The notes under the pieces were generated by a model. That model was not told the origin of the DNA. It was given only the letters and a program-made list of their open reading frames with translations, and made no database searches. A program made the position numbers and the translations under genes. A DNA stretch of 64,000 nucleotides from Ganoderma boninense (Eukaryota > Basidiomycota > Agaricomycetes > Polyporales > Polyporaceae), in contig CM035312.1 of NCBI GenBank assembly GCA_002900995.3, forward strand, positions 1,753,833 to 1,817,832, in the 5' to 3' direction. Positions 63,745 to 64,000 of the stretch are shown piece by piece (position 1 is the first letter of the stretch; the number at the start of each line of letters is the position of its first letter).

Positions 63745-64000
63745 GATAAATATAGAAACATAGTGGAGAGACTCGAAGGATTGAGCGGAGATTTCTGTAA
63801 ACAAGGTCATCACTCCATCCCCTGTTACATCAATGTAGAGAACTACTCACTTTCGAAGCGAATAAAGCATACTAGATATGACAAAGGCGGGCTGGAACTA
63901 CGGCAGCAGCGGGATCACAGACGTACTAGGCTTCTCCCGGCGGGCACGGATGGTGCGCAAACGCCGAGGACGAGGACTTGACAGGCTAGTCCATGTCCAT

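Larger units (their letters stand above)
63140..64000. other. Repeat-bearing right end of window
   Basis: About 860 bp without a recognised coding exon, AT-richer than the gene region, containing the tandem and direct repeats listed separately. It may be part of a mobile element that continues beyond the window. Confidence 0.45.

Overview
The window is nuclear DNA from a filamentous basidiomycete, most likely a wood-decaying agaricomycete. Genes are split by many short introns of about 45 to 100 bp with GT-AG ends. Fungal gene families dominate, including an intact cellobiose dehydrogenase (a lignocellulose enzyme), CBM5-tailed GH18 chitinases, and an agaricomycete-type GNAT-like plus ankyrin protein family. 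No database search was possible. Products are named from motifs and recalled family patterns, and exon boundaries were worked out by hand from splice sites and reading-frame continuity.

Layout, left half. At 2-2514 (+) is the 3' part of an MTR4-type RNA helicase gene. Two paralogous secreted chitinases follow on the minus strand (3165-5509 and 7805-10030), with the same 12-exon structure and related upstream regions. Then come a Spg1/Tem1-type septation GTPase (12761-14124, -), a 16-exon cellobiose dehydrogenase (16783-19953, +), an FHA-RING ubiquitin ligase of the Dma1/CHFR type (21304-23042, +), the succinate dehydrogenase iron-sulfur subunit (23724-24978, +) and a clade-3-like catalase (26680-28744, +).

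Middle. A gene-poor stretch (28745-32833) holds a 221-bp foldback element flanked by TA and a degenerate Ser-Gly/Pro-type minisatellite. It is followed by ribosomal protein uL14 (32834-33684, +), an intron-containing tRNA-Asp (34037-34119, -), an RBM18-like RRM protein (34233-35647, -) and a C2H2-type zinc-finger protein (38287-40384, -). About 5.3 kb after that (40385-45711) shows no convincing gene.

Right half. A methyltransferase (45712-46725, -) carries a frame problem. Then come a DUF985 cupin (47099-47891, -), a Nudix hydrolase with a predicted N-terminal membrane anchor (48369-49187, -), RNase H1 (49775-51514, +), a tandem pair of GNAT-like/ankyrin genes (first copy broken at 51833-53727, second copy at 54039-56063), a secreted six-hairpin glycosidase (56562-58892, +) and a Ser/Pro-rich unknown protein (59742-61029, +). 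The window ends with the last exon of a DUF6533-like membrane protein (62791-63139, -) next to short direct and tandem repeats.

There is no obvious biosynthetic cluster. Functional themes are extracellular polysaccharide breakdown (chitinases, CDH, glycosidase), septation signalling (Spg1 type and Dma1 type within 9 kb) and housekeeping. The features most worth a second look are the decaying tandem GNAT-ankyrin pair, the concentration of single-base frame breaks between 46 and 58 kb, the foldback element, the membrane-anchored Nudix protein and the diverged chitin-binding module of the second chitinase.
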